The notes under the pieces: model-generated | The model's input: only the letters and a program-made list of their open reading frames with translations | The model's database searches: none | Told to the model about the DNA's origin: nothing | Source: an uncultured Azospirillum sp. | Lineage (GTDB): Bacteria; Pseudomonadota; Alphaproteobacteria; RF32; CAG-239 | DNA: 64,000 bases | Assembly: GCA_947383875.1 (NCBI GenBank) | Contig: CANDEX010000001.1 | Coordinates: 1 to 64,000, forward strand | Reading direction: 5' to 3' | Shown here: positions 8,546 through 17,080 of the stretch, in pieces | Layout: each line of letters begins with the position of its first letter | Position numbering within the stretch: position 1 is the stretch's first letter | Program-made: the position numbers and the translations under genes

Positions 8546-10318
8546 ATGAATCAATATCGGACACATACCTGCGGAGAACTGCGGGAAGCGGATGTGAATA
8601 AGACTGTAACTTTGGCTGGCTGGATTCACCGTAAACGGAATTTGGGTAATCTCTGTTTTGTGGATTTGCGTGATCACTATGGTATTACACAATGTGTGAT
8701 TGACAGTTCTTCCGATTTGTTTGATAAGCTCAACGATATTCGCGTTGAAAGCGTTATCGGTGTGACCGGTAAGGTTTTGCATCGTGAAAGTGTGAATAAA
8801 AATATGCCGACCGGGGATGTTGAGATTAAAGTTGATGCCTTGGAGATTTATTCACGGGCTGACGTGTTGCCGTTTCAAGTTTCAATAGAGGATGATGCGC
8901 CGGAGGAAATTCGTCTGAAATATCGTTTCCTTGACTTGCGTAAGGAAAAAATTCATCAGAATATTATGCTGCGTTCTAAGGTCATTACCGCTATGCGCCG
9001 TTTGATGGCTGAACAAGGATTTACAGAGTATCAAACTCCGATTTTGACGGCGTCTTCTCCGGAGGGAGCGCGTGACTTTTTAGTTCCGTCTCGGATTAAT
9101 CCCGGAAAATTTTATGCTTTGCCCCAAGCTCCGCAGCAGTTTAAACAATTGCTGATGGTTGCCGGTTTTGATAAATATTTTCAGATTGCGCCTTGTTTTC
9201 GTGATGAAGATCCTCGCGCGGATCGTTCCCCGGGTGAATTTTATCAGCTGGATATGGAAATGTCTTTTGCCACGCAGGATGATGTCTTTAAAGTTATTGA
9301 GCATGCTATGGGCGGTATTTTTAATGAATTTGCCAACGGTCGTAAAGTTGATCAGGCTCCGTTTATGCGCATTCCTTTCCGTGAGGCAATGTTGAAATAT
9401 GGGTCAGATAAACCCGATTTGCGTAATCCTTTGGTTATTCAGGAGGCAACGAAACTGTTTGGAAATTCCGGTTTCGGTGTTTATGATTCCAAGGTTGCCG
9501 AAGGTGCCAAAGTTCGGGCAATTGTGGTTCCGGGAATTGCCGATAAGCCACGTTCCTTCTTTGATAAGCTGGATGCTTTTGCGAAAGAAAATGATATGGG
9601 CGGAATGGCTTATATTGCTTTTGCTGAAGGCGGAGCCAAAGGTATTGCCAAATTGTTGAGTGCAGAGAAGCTTGACGAGGTTAAGCAAACGCTCGGAGTC
9701 AAAGACGGTGATGCCGTTTTGTTTATGATTGGTAACGGTCTGAAGCTGGATAAGTTTGCCGGCAGAACCCGATTGAAATTGGGTGAGGATTTGGGGATTA
9801 ACGAAAAAGATGTGTTCCGTATTTGCTGGGTGGTTGATTTTCCGTTTTATGAAGAAAATGAAGAAACCGGTGCGGTGGAATTTTCTCATAATCCATTCTC
9901 AATGCCTCAGGGAGGTATGGATGCTTTGCAAAATAAGAATCCGTTGGATATTCTGGCATTTCAATATGACTTGGTTTGCAACGGCGTAGAGCTTGCATCC
10001 GGCGGCGTACGTAATCATGAGCCTGAAATTATGTACAAGGCTTTTGAAATTGCCGGTTATAATAAGGAATTTGTTGACAATAAATTCGGTGGAATGATTA
10101 ATGCCTTTAAGTATGGCGCACCGCCGCACGCAGGTTGTGCTCCGGGAATTGATCGGACTGTGATGCTGTTGCTTGATGAGCCGATTATTCGTGATGTGAT
10201 TTTATTCCCGTTGAATGGTAAAGCTCAGGATTTGATGATGCAAGCACCGAATTTTGTTACGGATAAACAGTTGGAAGAGCTTCATATTCGAGTTGTTCCG
10301 GTTGAGGATAAAAAATAA
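8546..10318 (+). CDS. aspS: Aspartyl-tRNA synthetase
   Basis: The start is ATG 8546, preceded by AATGAGG, giving 590 residues beginning [12 protein letters not shown]. An in-frame extension upstream to 8429 is unlike the family and lies in the promoter region. Domains: N-terminal OB-fold anticodon-binding domain ([19 protein letters not shown]), class II catalytic core with motif 2 ([24 protein letters not shown]), the bacterial GAD insertion (residues ~290-410), and motif 3 ([10 protein letters not shown]). It charges tRNA-Asp. Bacterial type, not archaeal, and normal length. A terminator follows directly. Confidence 0.97.
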   Translation: MNQYRTHTCGELREADVNKTVTLAGWIHRKRNLGNLCFVDLRDHYGITQCVIDSSSDLFDKLNDIRVESVIGVTGKVLHRESVNKNMPTGDVEIKVDALEIYSRADVLPFQVSIEDDAPEEIRLKYRFLDLRKEKIHQNIMLRSKVITAMRRLMAEQGFTEYQTPILTASSPEGARDFLVPSRINPGKFYALPQAPQQFKQLLMVAGFDKYFQIAPCFRDEDPRADRSPGEFYQLDMEMSFATQDDVFKVIEHAMGGIFNEFANGRKVDQAPFMRIPFREAMLKYGSDKPDLRNPLVIQEATKLFGNSGFGVYDSKVAEGAKVRAIVVPGIADKPRSFFDKLDAFAKENDMGGMAYIAFAEGGAKGIAKLLSAEKLDEVKQTLGVKDGDAVLFMIGNGLKLDKFAGRTRLKLGEDLGINEKDVFRICWVVDFPFYEENEETGAVEFSHNPFSMPQGGMDALQNKNPLDILAFQYDLVCNGVELASGGVRNHEPEIMYKAFEIAGYNKEFVDNKFGGMINAFKYGAPPHAGCAPGIDRTVMLLLDEPIIRDVILFPLNGKAQDLMMQAPNFVTDKQLEELHIRVVPVEDKK

Positions 10319-10326
10319 TAAAGAGT

Positions 10327-10360
10327 CAAGGCTCCCTTGTGAAAGGGGGCCTTGCGTTTT
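10327..10360 (+). terminator. Intrinsic terminator of aspS
   Basis: A 12-bp stem with one G-T wobble (CAAGGCTCCCTT / AAGGGGGCCTTG, loop GTGA), then CGTTTT, starting 8 bp after the aspS stop. Confidence 0.8.
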
Positions 10361-10371
10361 ATGGGATTAAA

Positions 10372-11043
10372 ATGATGAAGAGATTTTTTATAGTTGTTAT
10401 GGTCGGAATGTTGTCTGCCTGCAAGTCTGTGATGTTTAGTGATTTGAATATGCAGATGCCGAATGCGAATTTGTTGCCGCCGTTAGAAGCCAAGGTGGAT
10501 ACTGCCAGTGTGCGCGATAGTTTTGATGTGAAATATTCGGGAAAATCGACCCGTAGTTATTATAATTATGGAGAAAATTGGAGCGGAGGTGTCGACAGCA
10601 TCAATATGACACGCAAAAGAGACCGCAGCACCAGAGATATGGTTACATTGTTTACTCGTAATATTGCCAACATTTCTCAACAGTATGGGGAACGAAAAGG
10701 AACAATTCAGTTACGGGTCACAAACAGCAGTTCCTATAATTCCGGATGGTATTTTACGGTTCCATCACTGCTGAGTTTGCATACGCTGAATGTCTTGGGA
10801 ATGCCGTATCAGTATAAAAATGCTGATTTGGAAACAGAAGTTTCAATTTACGATCGGAAAGGAAACTTAGTTTGGCAAACCACAGTAGTCGGACATGGAG
10901 AAGAAACAGTGGCTGTTTATTACGGTTATAATGAAGATGATGCTCAAGCTCTAAGCAATATTAAAGCCATGAAAGATGCCATGAGGCAGGTTAATATGAA
11001 TATTGCTAATGATTTTCAGATGATTCAAAAAGGTTTGAAATGA
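10372..11043 (+). CDS. Lipoprotein of unknown function
   Basis: With the start at ATG 10372 the protein has 223 residues and opens with a lipoprotein signal (MMKRFF, hydrophobic run, LSAC at residues ~15-18). An upstream GTG at 10339 would lie inside the aspS terminator and is rejected. After the lipidated Cys comes a linker, then a domain with a beta-rich central part (RKGTIQLRVTNSSSYNSGWYFTVPS) and a C-terminal helix (AMKDAMRQVNMNIANDFQMI). Membrane lipoproteins of this shape often interact with transport or cell-wall systems, but I recognise no family. It probably has its own promoter because aspS is terminated. Confidence 0.65.
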   Translation: MMKRFFIVVMVGMLSACKSVMFSDLNMQMPNANLLPPLEAKVDTASVRDSFDVKYSGKSTRSYYNYGENWSGGVDSINMTRKRDRSTRDMVTLFTRNIANISQQYGERKGTIQLRVTNSSSYNSGWYFTVPSLLSLHTLNVLGMPYQYKNADLETEVSIYDRKGNLVWQTTVVGHGEETVAVYYGYNEDDAQALSNIKAMKDAMRQVNMNIANDFQMIQKGLK

Positions 11044-11105
11044 GTTTGAGGTTAAATTGAGGTATTTGGCGGTTTAATTTTTTTACACCTGAATGAAAAA
11101 ATATT

Positions 11106-11134
11106 TTGACATTCTGAAAAAAATGGCTTAAATA
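11106..11134 (+). promoter_or_regulatory. Sigma-70-type promoter of tRNA-Gln
   Basis: TTGACA (11106-11111), 17-bp spacer, TAAATA (11129-11134), about 15 bp before the mature tRNA 5' end. Confidence 0.7.
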
Positions 11135-11148
11135 TCACCTCAGTTTGA

Positions 11149-11222
11149 TGCCTCGTCGTCTAACGGTAGGACACGACACTCTGGATGTTGGTATCTTGGT
11201 TCGAATCCAGGCGAGGCAGCCA
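11149..11222 (+). tRNA. tRNA-Gln(CTG), with encoded CCA
   Basis: A full cloverleaf can be drawn. Acceptor TGCCTCG pairs with CGAGGCA. The D stem is GTC/GAC. The anticodon stem CGACA/TGTTG encloses loop CTCTGGA with anticodon CTG. The T arm is CTTGG-TTCGAAT-CCAGG. Discriminator G is followed by encoded CCA. It decodes CAG. Confidence 0.93.
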
Positions 11223-11229
11223 TAAAAAG

Positions 11230-11251
11230 CACCCTTTAGGGTGTTTTTTTT
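11230..11251 (+). terminator. Intrinsic terminator of tRNA-Gln
   Basis: CACCC-TTTA-GGGTG followed by eight T, 7 bp past the tRNA. Confidence 0.85.
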
Positions 11252-11261
11252 ATAGCTGTAA

Positions 11262-11495
11262 TCTTGGGATAAAACCAAAATTTTGGTTCGGAATCGATAG
11301 TTGGCGAGCGCAATTTTAAGCAGCGCGAGGCAGAGGGCAGTACGTCGGTTGGCATAGCCGAAGAGAGTCGCTGCAACACAAGTGAAAGTACAGAGTAATC
11401 AAGGTGAGACCGTCAATAAGAAGATAACCCAAATCTTATTATTAGCGGTTATATTTTAAACGAAACTTTACATTGTTTAAAACAAGGATTACATT
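11262..11495 (+). other. Structured intergenic region ahead of the MATE gene; possible leader RNA or small RNA
   Basis: No ORF of note lies here, but it is more GC-rich and more structured than neighbouring spacers. Visible elements: a perfect palindrome AACCAAAATTTTGGTT (11273-11288); a long-range pairing GCAGCG (11320) / CGCTGC (11369) enclosing CGGTT...AGCCG; and ATAACC / GGTTAT (about 11425 and 11446). It does not match the conserved cores of RNase P RNA, tmRNA, SRP RNA or a known riboswitch as far as I can tell. Confidence 0.4.
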
Positions 11496-11522
11496 ATGCG
11501 GCTGGACATAAGAGGTGTGTAA
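11496..11522 (+). CDS. Possible 8-codon leader peptide before the MATE gene
   Basis: ATG CGG CTG GAC ATA AGA GGT GTG TAA encodes MRLDIRGV. AAGGA lies 9 bp upstream, and its stop is 1 bp before the MATE start codon, so the two would be translationally coupled. Drug-efflux and resistance genes are sometimes controlled by such short leaders; nothing further proves it is translated. Confidence 0.3.
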   Translation: MRLDIRGV

Positions 11523-11523
11523 T

Positions 11524-12927
11524 ATGATTAAAGATATGACCGTCGGTTCGCCGCTTAAATTGATTATCAAATTTGCTATTCCGGTACTTATCGGGAATGT
11601 TTTTCAGCAGCTTTATAATTTGACGGATATTTTGATTGTCGGTCGTTTGTTGGGGATAGAAGCTTTGGCCGCGGTAGGTGTTTCTGCACCTATTTTTATG
11701 GTTTTATTAATGATTGCCTTTGGGTTTACCGGCGGGTTGACAGTGATTACGGCGCAACGTTTTGGGGCGCGAGACAGTGATGGTATTCGCAGTTCGGTTG
11801 TGCATAGTTTAATCGCCAGCACAATCTTGAGTTTATTGATGACGGGAATGACATTGTATTATCTGCCGCAGATTTTGCGGGTGATGAATGTTCCTGAAAA
11901 TATTATGGCGGATGCTTATAAATTTTTGTTTGTATTGTCTTCCGGTTTGGTGTTGGTGGTTAGTTATAATTTGTTATCGGGTTTTATCCGGGCTTTGGGA
12001 GATAGCCAGACACCGTTGTATTTTCTGATTTTTTCTACAGTGTTAAATGTATTGCTCAATTTGCTCTTTATTTATCATTTTAAAATGGGGGTTGTCGGTT
12101 CGGCAGCAGGAACGTTAACCGCTATGACGGTGTCAGTGGTTTTGTGTGTGGTTTACATCGGTTATAAATTTCCGATTTTGCGTTTGAGGCGTAAAGATTG
12201 GTATTATAATTCATCATTTATGCGGGAGCATTTAGCTGTTGCAGTGCCGATGGCTGTACAGTTTTCGGTCATCGCTTTGGGATTGATTATCATTCAAGCT
12301 GTTTGTAATTCCTTTGGGTCGGATGTTATTGCAGCTTTCACTTCAGCTCTTAGAATTGAACAAGTGGCAACTTCAACGTTAGTTGCGTTGGGTTTCAGTG
12401 TGGCGACTTATACGGCACAAAATTATGGGGCAGGGAAAATTACCAGAATTCGCCGAGGTGTTGTGCGTACTTCTTTGGTTTCTTTGTCGGTCAGTGTGTT
12501 GATTGCTTGTTTAGTTCGTTTTGGCGGAGAAAAGGTGGTCGGAATTTTTATTAAAGGTGATAATGGACATATTGTTGATATCGCTCAAGGATATTTGGAT
12601 ATTTCAACATTGTTTTATTGTTTTTTAGGGCAGATTTTTATTTTTCGTAATGCTTTACAGGGGATGGGGCAGTCGATTATTCCGATGATTGCCAGTATAG
12701 TTGAATTGGTTGTAAGATCTTTTGCGGCGATTTATTTAGCTGCGAAGCTTGGTTATGTCGGAATTTATTATGCCAGTCCAATTGCTTGGGTCGGGGCTGC
12801 TATTGTGGTTTCCGTTGGCTATTGGTATAGTCTGAAGCAGTTGAAAATTTGTTTGAAAGATAAACTTTGTCTGTTTCGCAGAGGAACTGACGATATTCAT
12901 ATGCATGCAACAGTACCTGCGGAATGA
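11524..12927 (+). CDS. MATE-family multidrug/sodium antiporter
   Basis: With the start at ATG 11524 (AGAGG upstream) the product is 467 residues. It has twelve hydrophobic segments in two bundles, beginning MTVGSPLKLIIKFAIPVLIGNVFQQLYNLTDILIVGRLLG, the standard MATE opening. The second bundle repeats the pattern (EHLAVAVPMAVQFSVIALGLIIIQ, FTSALRIEQVA). MATE proteins export cationic drugs or metabolites in exchange for sodium or protons. It lies alone, with a structured leader and an 8-codon mini-ORF in front. The substrate cannot be told from sequence. No terminator is evident before the tRNA-Thr promoter. Confidence 0.92.
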   Translation: MIKDMTVGSPLKLIIKFAIPVLIGNVFQQLYNLTDILIVGRLLGIEALAAVGVSAPIFMVLLMIAFGFTGGLTVITAQRFGARDSDGIRSSVVHSLIASTILSLLMTGMTLYYLPQILRVMNVPENIMADAYKFLFVLSSGLVLVVSYNLLSGFIRALGDSQTPLYFLIFSTVLNVLLNLLFIYHFKMGVVGSAAGTLTAMTVSVVLCVVYIGYKFPILRLRRKDWYYNSSFMREHLAVAVPMAVQFSVIALGLIIIQAVCNSFGSDVIAAFTSALRIEQVATSTLVALGFSVATYTAQNYGAGKITRIRRGVVRTSLVSLSVSVLIACLVRFGGEKVVGIFIKGDNGHIVDIAQGYLDISTLFYCFLGQIFIFRNALQGMGQSIIPMIASIVELVVRSFAAIYLAAKLGYVGIYYASPIAWVGAAIVVSVGYWYSLKQLKICLKDKLCLFRRGTDDIHMHATVPAE

Positions 12928-12953
12928 TTTTTTTAAGAAGCATCAAATTTTTA

Positions 12954-12982
12954 TTGACAAGAGATGAAGCTGATTATATAAA
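12954..12982 (+). promoter_or_regulatory. Near-consensus promoter of the split tRNA-Thr
   Basis: TTGACA (12954-12959), 17-bp spacer, TATAAA (12977-12982), 15 bp before the tRNA 5' half. After prophage insertion it reads into the element and could drive the intact tRNA-Thr 254 bp further on, which has no comparable promoter of its own. Confidence 0.8.
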
Positions 12983-12997
12983 AGATTTCGTTACAAG

Positions 12998-13037
12998 GCC
13001 GACATAGCTCAGTTGGTAGAGCTACTGATTTGTAATC
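12998..13037 (+). pseudogene. 5' half of the host tRNA-Thr, cut by prophage insertion
   Basis: GCCGACA acceptor strand, complete D arm and anticodon arm up to TTTGTAATC; then the sequence diverges. The missing half, with acceptor strand TGTCGGC and encoded CCA, is at 62,051-62,095. Joined at TTTGTAATC they make a perfect tRNA-Thr(TGT). Confidence 0.9.
13029..13037. repeat. attL core TTTGTAATC
   Basis: These nine bases of the anticodon loop and stem are identical to 62,051-62,059. Crossing over here restores the perfectly paired host tRNA-Thr. The intact tRNA at 13,236 shares a longer 20-bp stretch (13,267-13,286) with 62,051-62,070, so a second, less favoured crossover point exists. Confidence 0.75.
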
Positions 13038-13153
13038 GTCTTTAGCTCGGTTCATAGAGGATTGAATTTAAATGATTTTCTTTTGTGGACAAAGAGTTGT
13101 ACTGAATTTGAGCTGTATGTTGGAATCGCTAAATGGTGCTAACAGTAATGAGC

Positions 13154-13176
13154 GTGGTAGCTCGGTGGTAGCTCGA
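13154..13176. repeat. Left copy of a 23-bp terminal repeat, candidate integrase arm site
   Basis: This block is identical to 61,958-61,980. Each copy holds two GGTAGCTCG units spaced 11 bp apart; a further TTTAGCTCGG is at 13,041. Arrays of short repeats flanking the core are typical of tyrosine-integrase arm sites. Confidence 0.6.
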
Positions 13177-13235
13177 TTTAAGAATTATTGTATTTATTTG
13201 TATGAAGTTGATTTTGAAAATTTAGATTTTTTTAT

Positions 13236-13311
13236 GCCGATTTAGCTCAGTTGGTAGAGCTACTGATTTGTAATCAGTGGGTCGGGGGTTCAAGTCCCTC
13301 AATCGGCACCA
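13236..13311 (+). tRNA. tRNA-Thr(TGT), intact replacement copy inside the prophage
   Basis: The cloverleaf is complete: acceptor GCCGATT/AATCGGC, D arm GCTC...GAGC, anticodon stem-loop CTGATTTGTAATCAG (anticodon TGT), T arm GGGGGTTCAAGTCCCTC and encoded CCA. It reads ACA codons. The acceptor differs from the split host gene at positions 6-7 on both strands, so it is a separate tRNA gene carried by the element, not a rearranged host half. Confidence 0.93.
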
Positions 13312-13316
13312 GTTTC

Positions 13317-13345
13317 AAACCCTTGGTTTTCCAAGGGTTTTTATT
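13317..13345 (+). terminator. Intrinsic terminator of tRNA-Thr
   Basis: AAACCCTTGG-TTTT-CCAAGGGTTT then TTATTTT. The stem is perfect, starting 6 bp after the tRNA. Confidence 0.85.
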
Positions 13346-13591
13346 TTATCTAGCCTATTTAATTCATCATAAAAATAGCATTTTTATCCCCTTTTAAGTC
13401 TCAAGCTACCACCAACCCAAAATTATCATTAAATTTCAATATGTTAGATTGTACACTTTTTTTATCAACATTTTTATGGATTAAACTGATTTTTGCTGTA
13501 AACTATTGATTTCCCATAATAAATAGCTTGCTTCCGACCACCCATAAGCTAGAATATTAACGAAAGGTTAATTTATTTATGGAGAAATTTA

Positions 13592-14764
13592 ATGCCAGTT
13601 TTAACATCTTCAATCATTAACAGTGCTGAAATCAAAGATAAGATTTATTATATTTGGGACGATATGGTAAAAGGCTTTGCCTTAAAAGTTATACCTAATG
13701 GCCAAAAGAAATATGTTATTAAATACAGGACTTCAATGGGTGGAAGAAATGCCGTTCAGCGCTGGTATATTTTTGGCGATATCCAAAGTTTAAGTTGCAA
13801 GGAAGCAAGAGAAGAAGCCGCAAAACTCTTTTTAATGATACACGATGGCAAAGACCCCCAAGAGGAAAAAGCTTCTTTAAGAAAAGCTGATACCTTGGCG
13901 GAATTTTGGGAAGTCTTCAAAAAAGATTATGTGGAACTCAAAGAAAACAAAGAAACATATTTGAAAAACAACGAGCAATTATGGCGGCTCTATATAAAGC
14001 CGGTTTTAGGAAATAGAAAAATCACCGACATTAATAATCTTGATATTGAACATTTGCATAGGTCTTTGGCTCGCGTTAAATATAATGCCAACAGAATGCT
14101 GAGCTTACTCAATTTACTTTTTAATCTTATGGAAAAATGGAAATTAAGAACACCAAACTCAAACCCCTGCACTTGTGTTCAAAGATATAAAGAGGAATTA
14201 AGAATAAGATATTTAAGCTCCGAGGAAATGGAACGTTTCTCAGAAGAATTAAGAAAAGCAGAAAAAAGAACTCCGGAGATGTTATATACGGTTGCCGCTA
14301 TTAGACTACTTCTTTTAACCGCCGCCCGAAAAAATGAGATTCTAACCTGTAAATGGGAATGGGTAGATTTTGACAATTCTTTAATCAATTTGCCGGATAG
14401 TAAAACCGGACAGAAAACAATTTTCTTAAATAGTAAAGCGCTGAAGATTTTGAATCAATTATACGCAAGACCGGAAAGAGAATTATCAGAATACATAATC
14501 AAAGGAAAAAATTTCAAAGGACATAATGTTGATTTCAAAACCGCTTGGCATACTATCATGAAAAATGCAAACATCAAAAATTTTAGAGTCCATGATTTAA
14601 GACATACCGCAGCAAGTATGGCGATATCTCACGGACATAGCGAGGCGGCTATTGCCAAAATGCTAGGACATAAATCAACGGCCATGATTAAGCATTATGC
14701 CCACTTAGCGAACAAACCGGTATTTGATGTTGCAGATACGCTTTCTGAACTTATTAATTTTTAA
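13592..14764 (+). CDS. int: Tyrosine integrase of the prophage
   Basis: A 390-residue P4/lambda-type integrase. The N-terminal arm-binding domain (DUF4102-like, residues 1-85: FALKVIPNGQKKYVIKYRT) is followed by a SAM-like core-binding domain (about 95-190). The catalytic domain carries the first Arg in LTAARKNEIL, then HDLRHTAASMAISHG (H-x-x-R), LGHKS and the nucleophile Tyr in IKHYAHLAN. GGAG precedes the ATG. The gene lies 280 bp inside the tRNA-Thr attachment site and points into the element, as is usual. It should catalyse integration and, with a directionality factor, excision. Confidence 0.95.
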   Translation: MPVLTSSIINSAEIKDKIYYIWDDMVKGFALKVIPNGQKKYVIKYRTSMGGRNAVQRWYIFGDIQSLSCKEAREEAAKLFLMIHDGKDPQEEKASLRKADTLAEFWEVFKKDYVELKENKETYLKNNEQLWRLYIKPVLGNRKITDINNLDIEHLHRSLARVKYNANRMLSLLNLLFNLMEKWKLRTPNSNPCTCVQRYKEELRIRYLSSEEMERFSEELRKAEKRTPEMLYTVAAIRLLLLTAARKNEILTCKWEWVDFDNSLINLPDSKTGQKTIFLNSKALKILNQLYARPERELSEYIIKGKNFKGHNVDFKTAWHTIMKNANIKNFRVHDLRHTAASMAISHGHSEAAIAKMLGHKSTAMIKHYAHLANKPVFDVADTLSELINF

Positions 14765-14871
14765 ATCAAGAAATTCAACTTTCTGTTACTTGACCTGACC
14801 GAATGGCGAAATATAATAATTATCGCTATTGTTAATAGCATTTAAGATAACAATATCAAGGATAATAAGAA

Positions 14872-15537
14872 ATGCCATTTCCGATAAAGAACTATTTTTA
14901 TTTGAATGAGGTATCCGCCAGATGGCGTAGAAACATCAAAGACGTGGAATACTGCATAGAGAACGGTTTAATACCAGCCTATATTAAAGTATTTTCAGTA
15001 AAATTAAGTAATTCCCAAACTACACCCCAGAATATGTTACAGTATTCGGGGTGTAAATGTTTGCATCCGGATGACTGCCATGCTCTTTTTCGTCATCATA
15101 AACAGGCAATCCGTCATTTTTTATCGGCGGATGGACGTACAGAGGATATTTTAATAGAACCGTCACAAATAACAATTAGACGAATCGATTTAATGATTTT
15201 TCTGAAAGACCTAGAAATATTTGAGAAAAAACATCAATTAACTTATCAGGAAGATCTCCCGCTTTGGAACAATAACATACACAATAATAAGATTGGTTTT
15301 GATGACAATGTATTAACCATAGATAATTCCCATTTTTCATTCGGGCCGTTACAGGCCCGTATCATAAAAATTTTGTATCAGGCTTCCCTTACTTCTAATC
15401 CGTGGGTGCTTGGAAAAAATATTTTATTTGATTGTGGCGCTAGAACACAACACTTAATGGATTTATTTAAATCTCATCCTATTTGCGACAGAATCATATA
15501 TAAAGCAAAGGGATATTATCGGTTAAAAATTGACTAA
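14872..15537 (+). CDS. Phage early-region protein, unknown function
   Basis: A 221-residue soluble protein with AAGGA before the ATG. The N-terminal ~60 residues (YLNEVSARWRRNIKDVEYCIENGLIPAYI) look like a DNA-binding or excisionase-like motif that reads a locus list. The C-terminal third (FSFGPLQARIIKILYQA...GARTQHLMDLFKSHP) has the pattern of a winged helix in which the first helix is FGPLQARII. This suggests a regulator of the early region; no named family is recognised. It lies between integrase and a small HTH protein. Confidence 0.6.
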   Translation: MPFPIKNYFYLNEVSARWRRNIKDVEYCIENGLIPAYIKVFSVKLSNSQTTPQNMLQYSGCKCLHPDDCHALFRHHKQAIRHFLSADGRTEDILIEPSQITIRRIDLMIFLKDLEIFEKKHQLTYQEDLPLWNNNIHNNKIGFDDNVLTIDNSHFSFGPLQARIIKILYQASLTSNPWVLGKNILFDCGARTQHLMDLFKSHPICDRIIYKAKGYYRLKID

Positions 15538-15731
15538 TACACAAGATAATTTACCGGAAACTCGGACATATATCCGAGTTTAAAGTTCAGAAAACAAGAG
15601 GCATAAATAAGTTAATAGTAATATATCCGATGTAATCCGACTTTCATTCTGACCTATCCGACTTCTAAAACATAATTTTTTTCTAAAAACTATTTTTGAA
15701 ATTCAAATTATTTTTTAGAGAGGAAAAGCCT

Positions 15732-15932
15732 ATGAATGATATTAAATATTTAACGACCAAAGAACTTTCACAGCGTTGGAAACTCAATCCGAATACGATA
15801 GAACATTGGCGTACAAATGGATTCGGCCCACATTTTATAAAAATCGGAAGAAAAATCCTTTATTCTTTGGACAGCATAATTGCTTTTGAACGCGAAAATA
15901 TCGCCCAAAATACAAATATTGTAAAAAAATAA
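15732..15932 (+). CDS. Small helix-turn-helix protein, excisionase/AlpA-like
   Basis: The start at ATG 15732 (GAGAGG upstream) gives 66 residues. LTTKELSQRWKLNPNTIEHWRTNGFGPHFIKIGRKILYSLDSIIAFE is a MerR-like (HTH_17) fold used by phage excisionases and AlpA regulators. In this position it may act as the directionality factor for the integrase or as an early regulator. An ATG 36 bp upstream lacks a ribosome-binding site. The 194 bp before it hold no gene and probably the early promoter. Confidence 0.75.
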   Translation: MNDIKYLTTKELSQRWKLNPNTIEHWRTNGFGPHFIKIGRKILYSLDSIIAFERENIAQNTNIVKK

Positions 15933-15953
15933 TTATCCATCCGGAAGTTTATA

Positions 15954-16496
15954 ATGAGCGGTTGGATAAAACTTCACAGAAAAATTACAGAATGGGAATG
16001 GTATAGCGATGCAAATACCTTTCGTGTGTTTATGCACCTTTTGCTAACGGCTAATTATGAAGACAAGCGGTGGCGCAATATTGATGTAAAACGCGGTCAA
16101 ATCATAACCGGCAGAATGGAGCTTGCACAAACATTAAGGTTAAGTGAACGCCAGATACGAACGGCTTTGGATAAACTCAAAATGTCCGGTGTTATAACCA
16201 TCAAAACGACCAACCAGTATTCGCTGATAACTGTTGAAAATTATAGCTGTTTTCAAGATTTTTCTACTGAAAACGTCCAACCCAAAGCCCAACAGCCGAC
16301 CAACCAGAAGTCCGCAGAAAGTCCAATAAACGACCAAACAAGAGTCCGACCAATGTCCACGACTCAAGAAGAGAAGAATTTAAAAACTAAAATATCCTCA
16401 TTACATTCGGATATTTTACCAAAAAATTCTCACGAACCGGTTATTTCAAAGAAAATGAGCTTTGCGGATTTGTTGAAATCCAAGGGGATAGCATAA
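15954..16496 (+). CDS. Phage replication initiator-like protein, winged helix
   Basis: 180 residues. The N-terminal part SGWIKLHRKITEWEWYSDANTFRVFMHLLLTANYEDKRWRNIDVKRGQIITGRMELAQTL is the typical replisome-organiser (DnaD/gpO-like N-domain) sequence, followed by a second winged helix (LSERQIRTALDKLKMSGVITIKTTNQYSLI). The C-terminus is a disordered Gln/Pro/Ser-rich linker ending in a short helix MSFADLLKSKGI. It probably binds the phage origin. Its stop overlaps the start of the next gene (TAATG), indicating translational coupling in a replication operon. Confidence 0.75.
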   Translation: MSGWIKLHRKITEWEWYSDANTFRVFMHLLLTANYEDKRWRNIDVKRGQIITGRMELAQTLRLSERQIRTALDKLKMSGVITIKTTNQYSLITVENYSCFQDFSTENVQPKAQQPTNQKSAESPINDQTRVRPMSTTQEEKNLKTKISSLHSDILPKNSHEPVISKKMSFADLLKSKGIA

Positions 16497-17080
16497 TGTC
16501 AGTAGTCGATATGCTAAATAAAAAACACAAAGTTATGAATTGTGTGTTCGAAATTCTGTACGATTTGTACGGAGAGCCAGTATGGCTGAACAAACCAAAA
16601 GATGGGCAAGAGCCTGAAAAAATTATTGAACAATGGATTAAAGAGCTTGGGGATTATTCTGAAACCCAATTAAAGCAAGCCTGTTATAATCTTTTCAAAT
16701 ACAAGAAAGTGGCGACATTTCCAAAACTTGCCCATATTTTGGCAGAACTGAGTGATCAGCAGAAAGAAAATGCTCCCAAACAGCCGTCTGAAAAACGTTT
16801 TTCAGGGATATGCCTTGAAGTCGAATTTATGCGGCGTGATATTCGCCTCAATAAGTGTAAATACACATTACCAATCTACAGAGCCGCCTTCTATTACACA
16901 ATTAGCGATTTGCTTAAAATTAAAATCGGTGAACGGGAATACACGGAACTTGAATACAGCTACCGTAATGATGGTATCCAGCTTCGGGGAATTCAGTACC
17001 GAAAAGCCGTGGAATTGGGTTTGTTTGATAATTTTGATGAAACATTAGATAAAATAGCAAAGGAACGCGGCCATGGTTAA
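16496..17080 (+). CDS. Probable phage helicase-loader-like replication protein
   Basis: 194 residues, overlapping the previous stop by one base. The region LGDYSETQLKQACYNLFKYKKVATFPKLAHILAEL has the form seen in phage P/DnaC-type or replicative-helicase-loader N-domains (small helical domain ending in FP). The remainder (EFMRRDIRLNKCKYTLPIYRAAFYYTISDLL) is unfamiliar. There is no Walker motif, so it would not be an ATPase loader. The assignment rests on position after the initiator-like gene and on that short motif. Confidence 0.5.
   Translation: MSVVDMLNKKHKVMNCVFEILYDLYGEPVWLNKPKDGQEPEKIIEQWIKELGDYSETQLKQACYNLFKYKKVATFPKLAHILAELSDQQKENAPKQPSEKRFSGICLEVEFMRRDIRLNKCKYTLPIYRAAFYYTISDLLKIKIGEREYTELEYSYRNDGIQLRGIQYRKAVELGLFDNFDETLDKIAKERGHG

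Noticed and set aside
11262..11430. RNase P, SRP, tmRNA or group I intron RNA
   Set aside because: Short resemblances (for example GACCGTCAA) exist, but none of the conserved cores is present.
13029..13235. A second, nested integration event
   Set aside because: Only one integrase exists, and the 200 bp between the half tRNA and the intact tRNA hold no gene; a single event with a carried tRNA is simpler.
13267..13286. The 20-bp stretch of the intact tRNA shared with 62,051-62,070 as the true attL core
   Set aside because: Excision there would leave a mispaired acceptor stem (GCCGATT with TGTCGGC); excision at 13,029 restores a perfect host tRNA. Still possible as an older attachment event.
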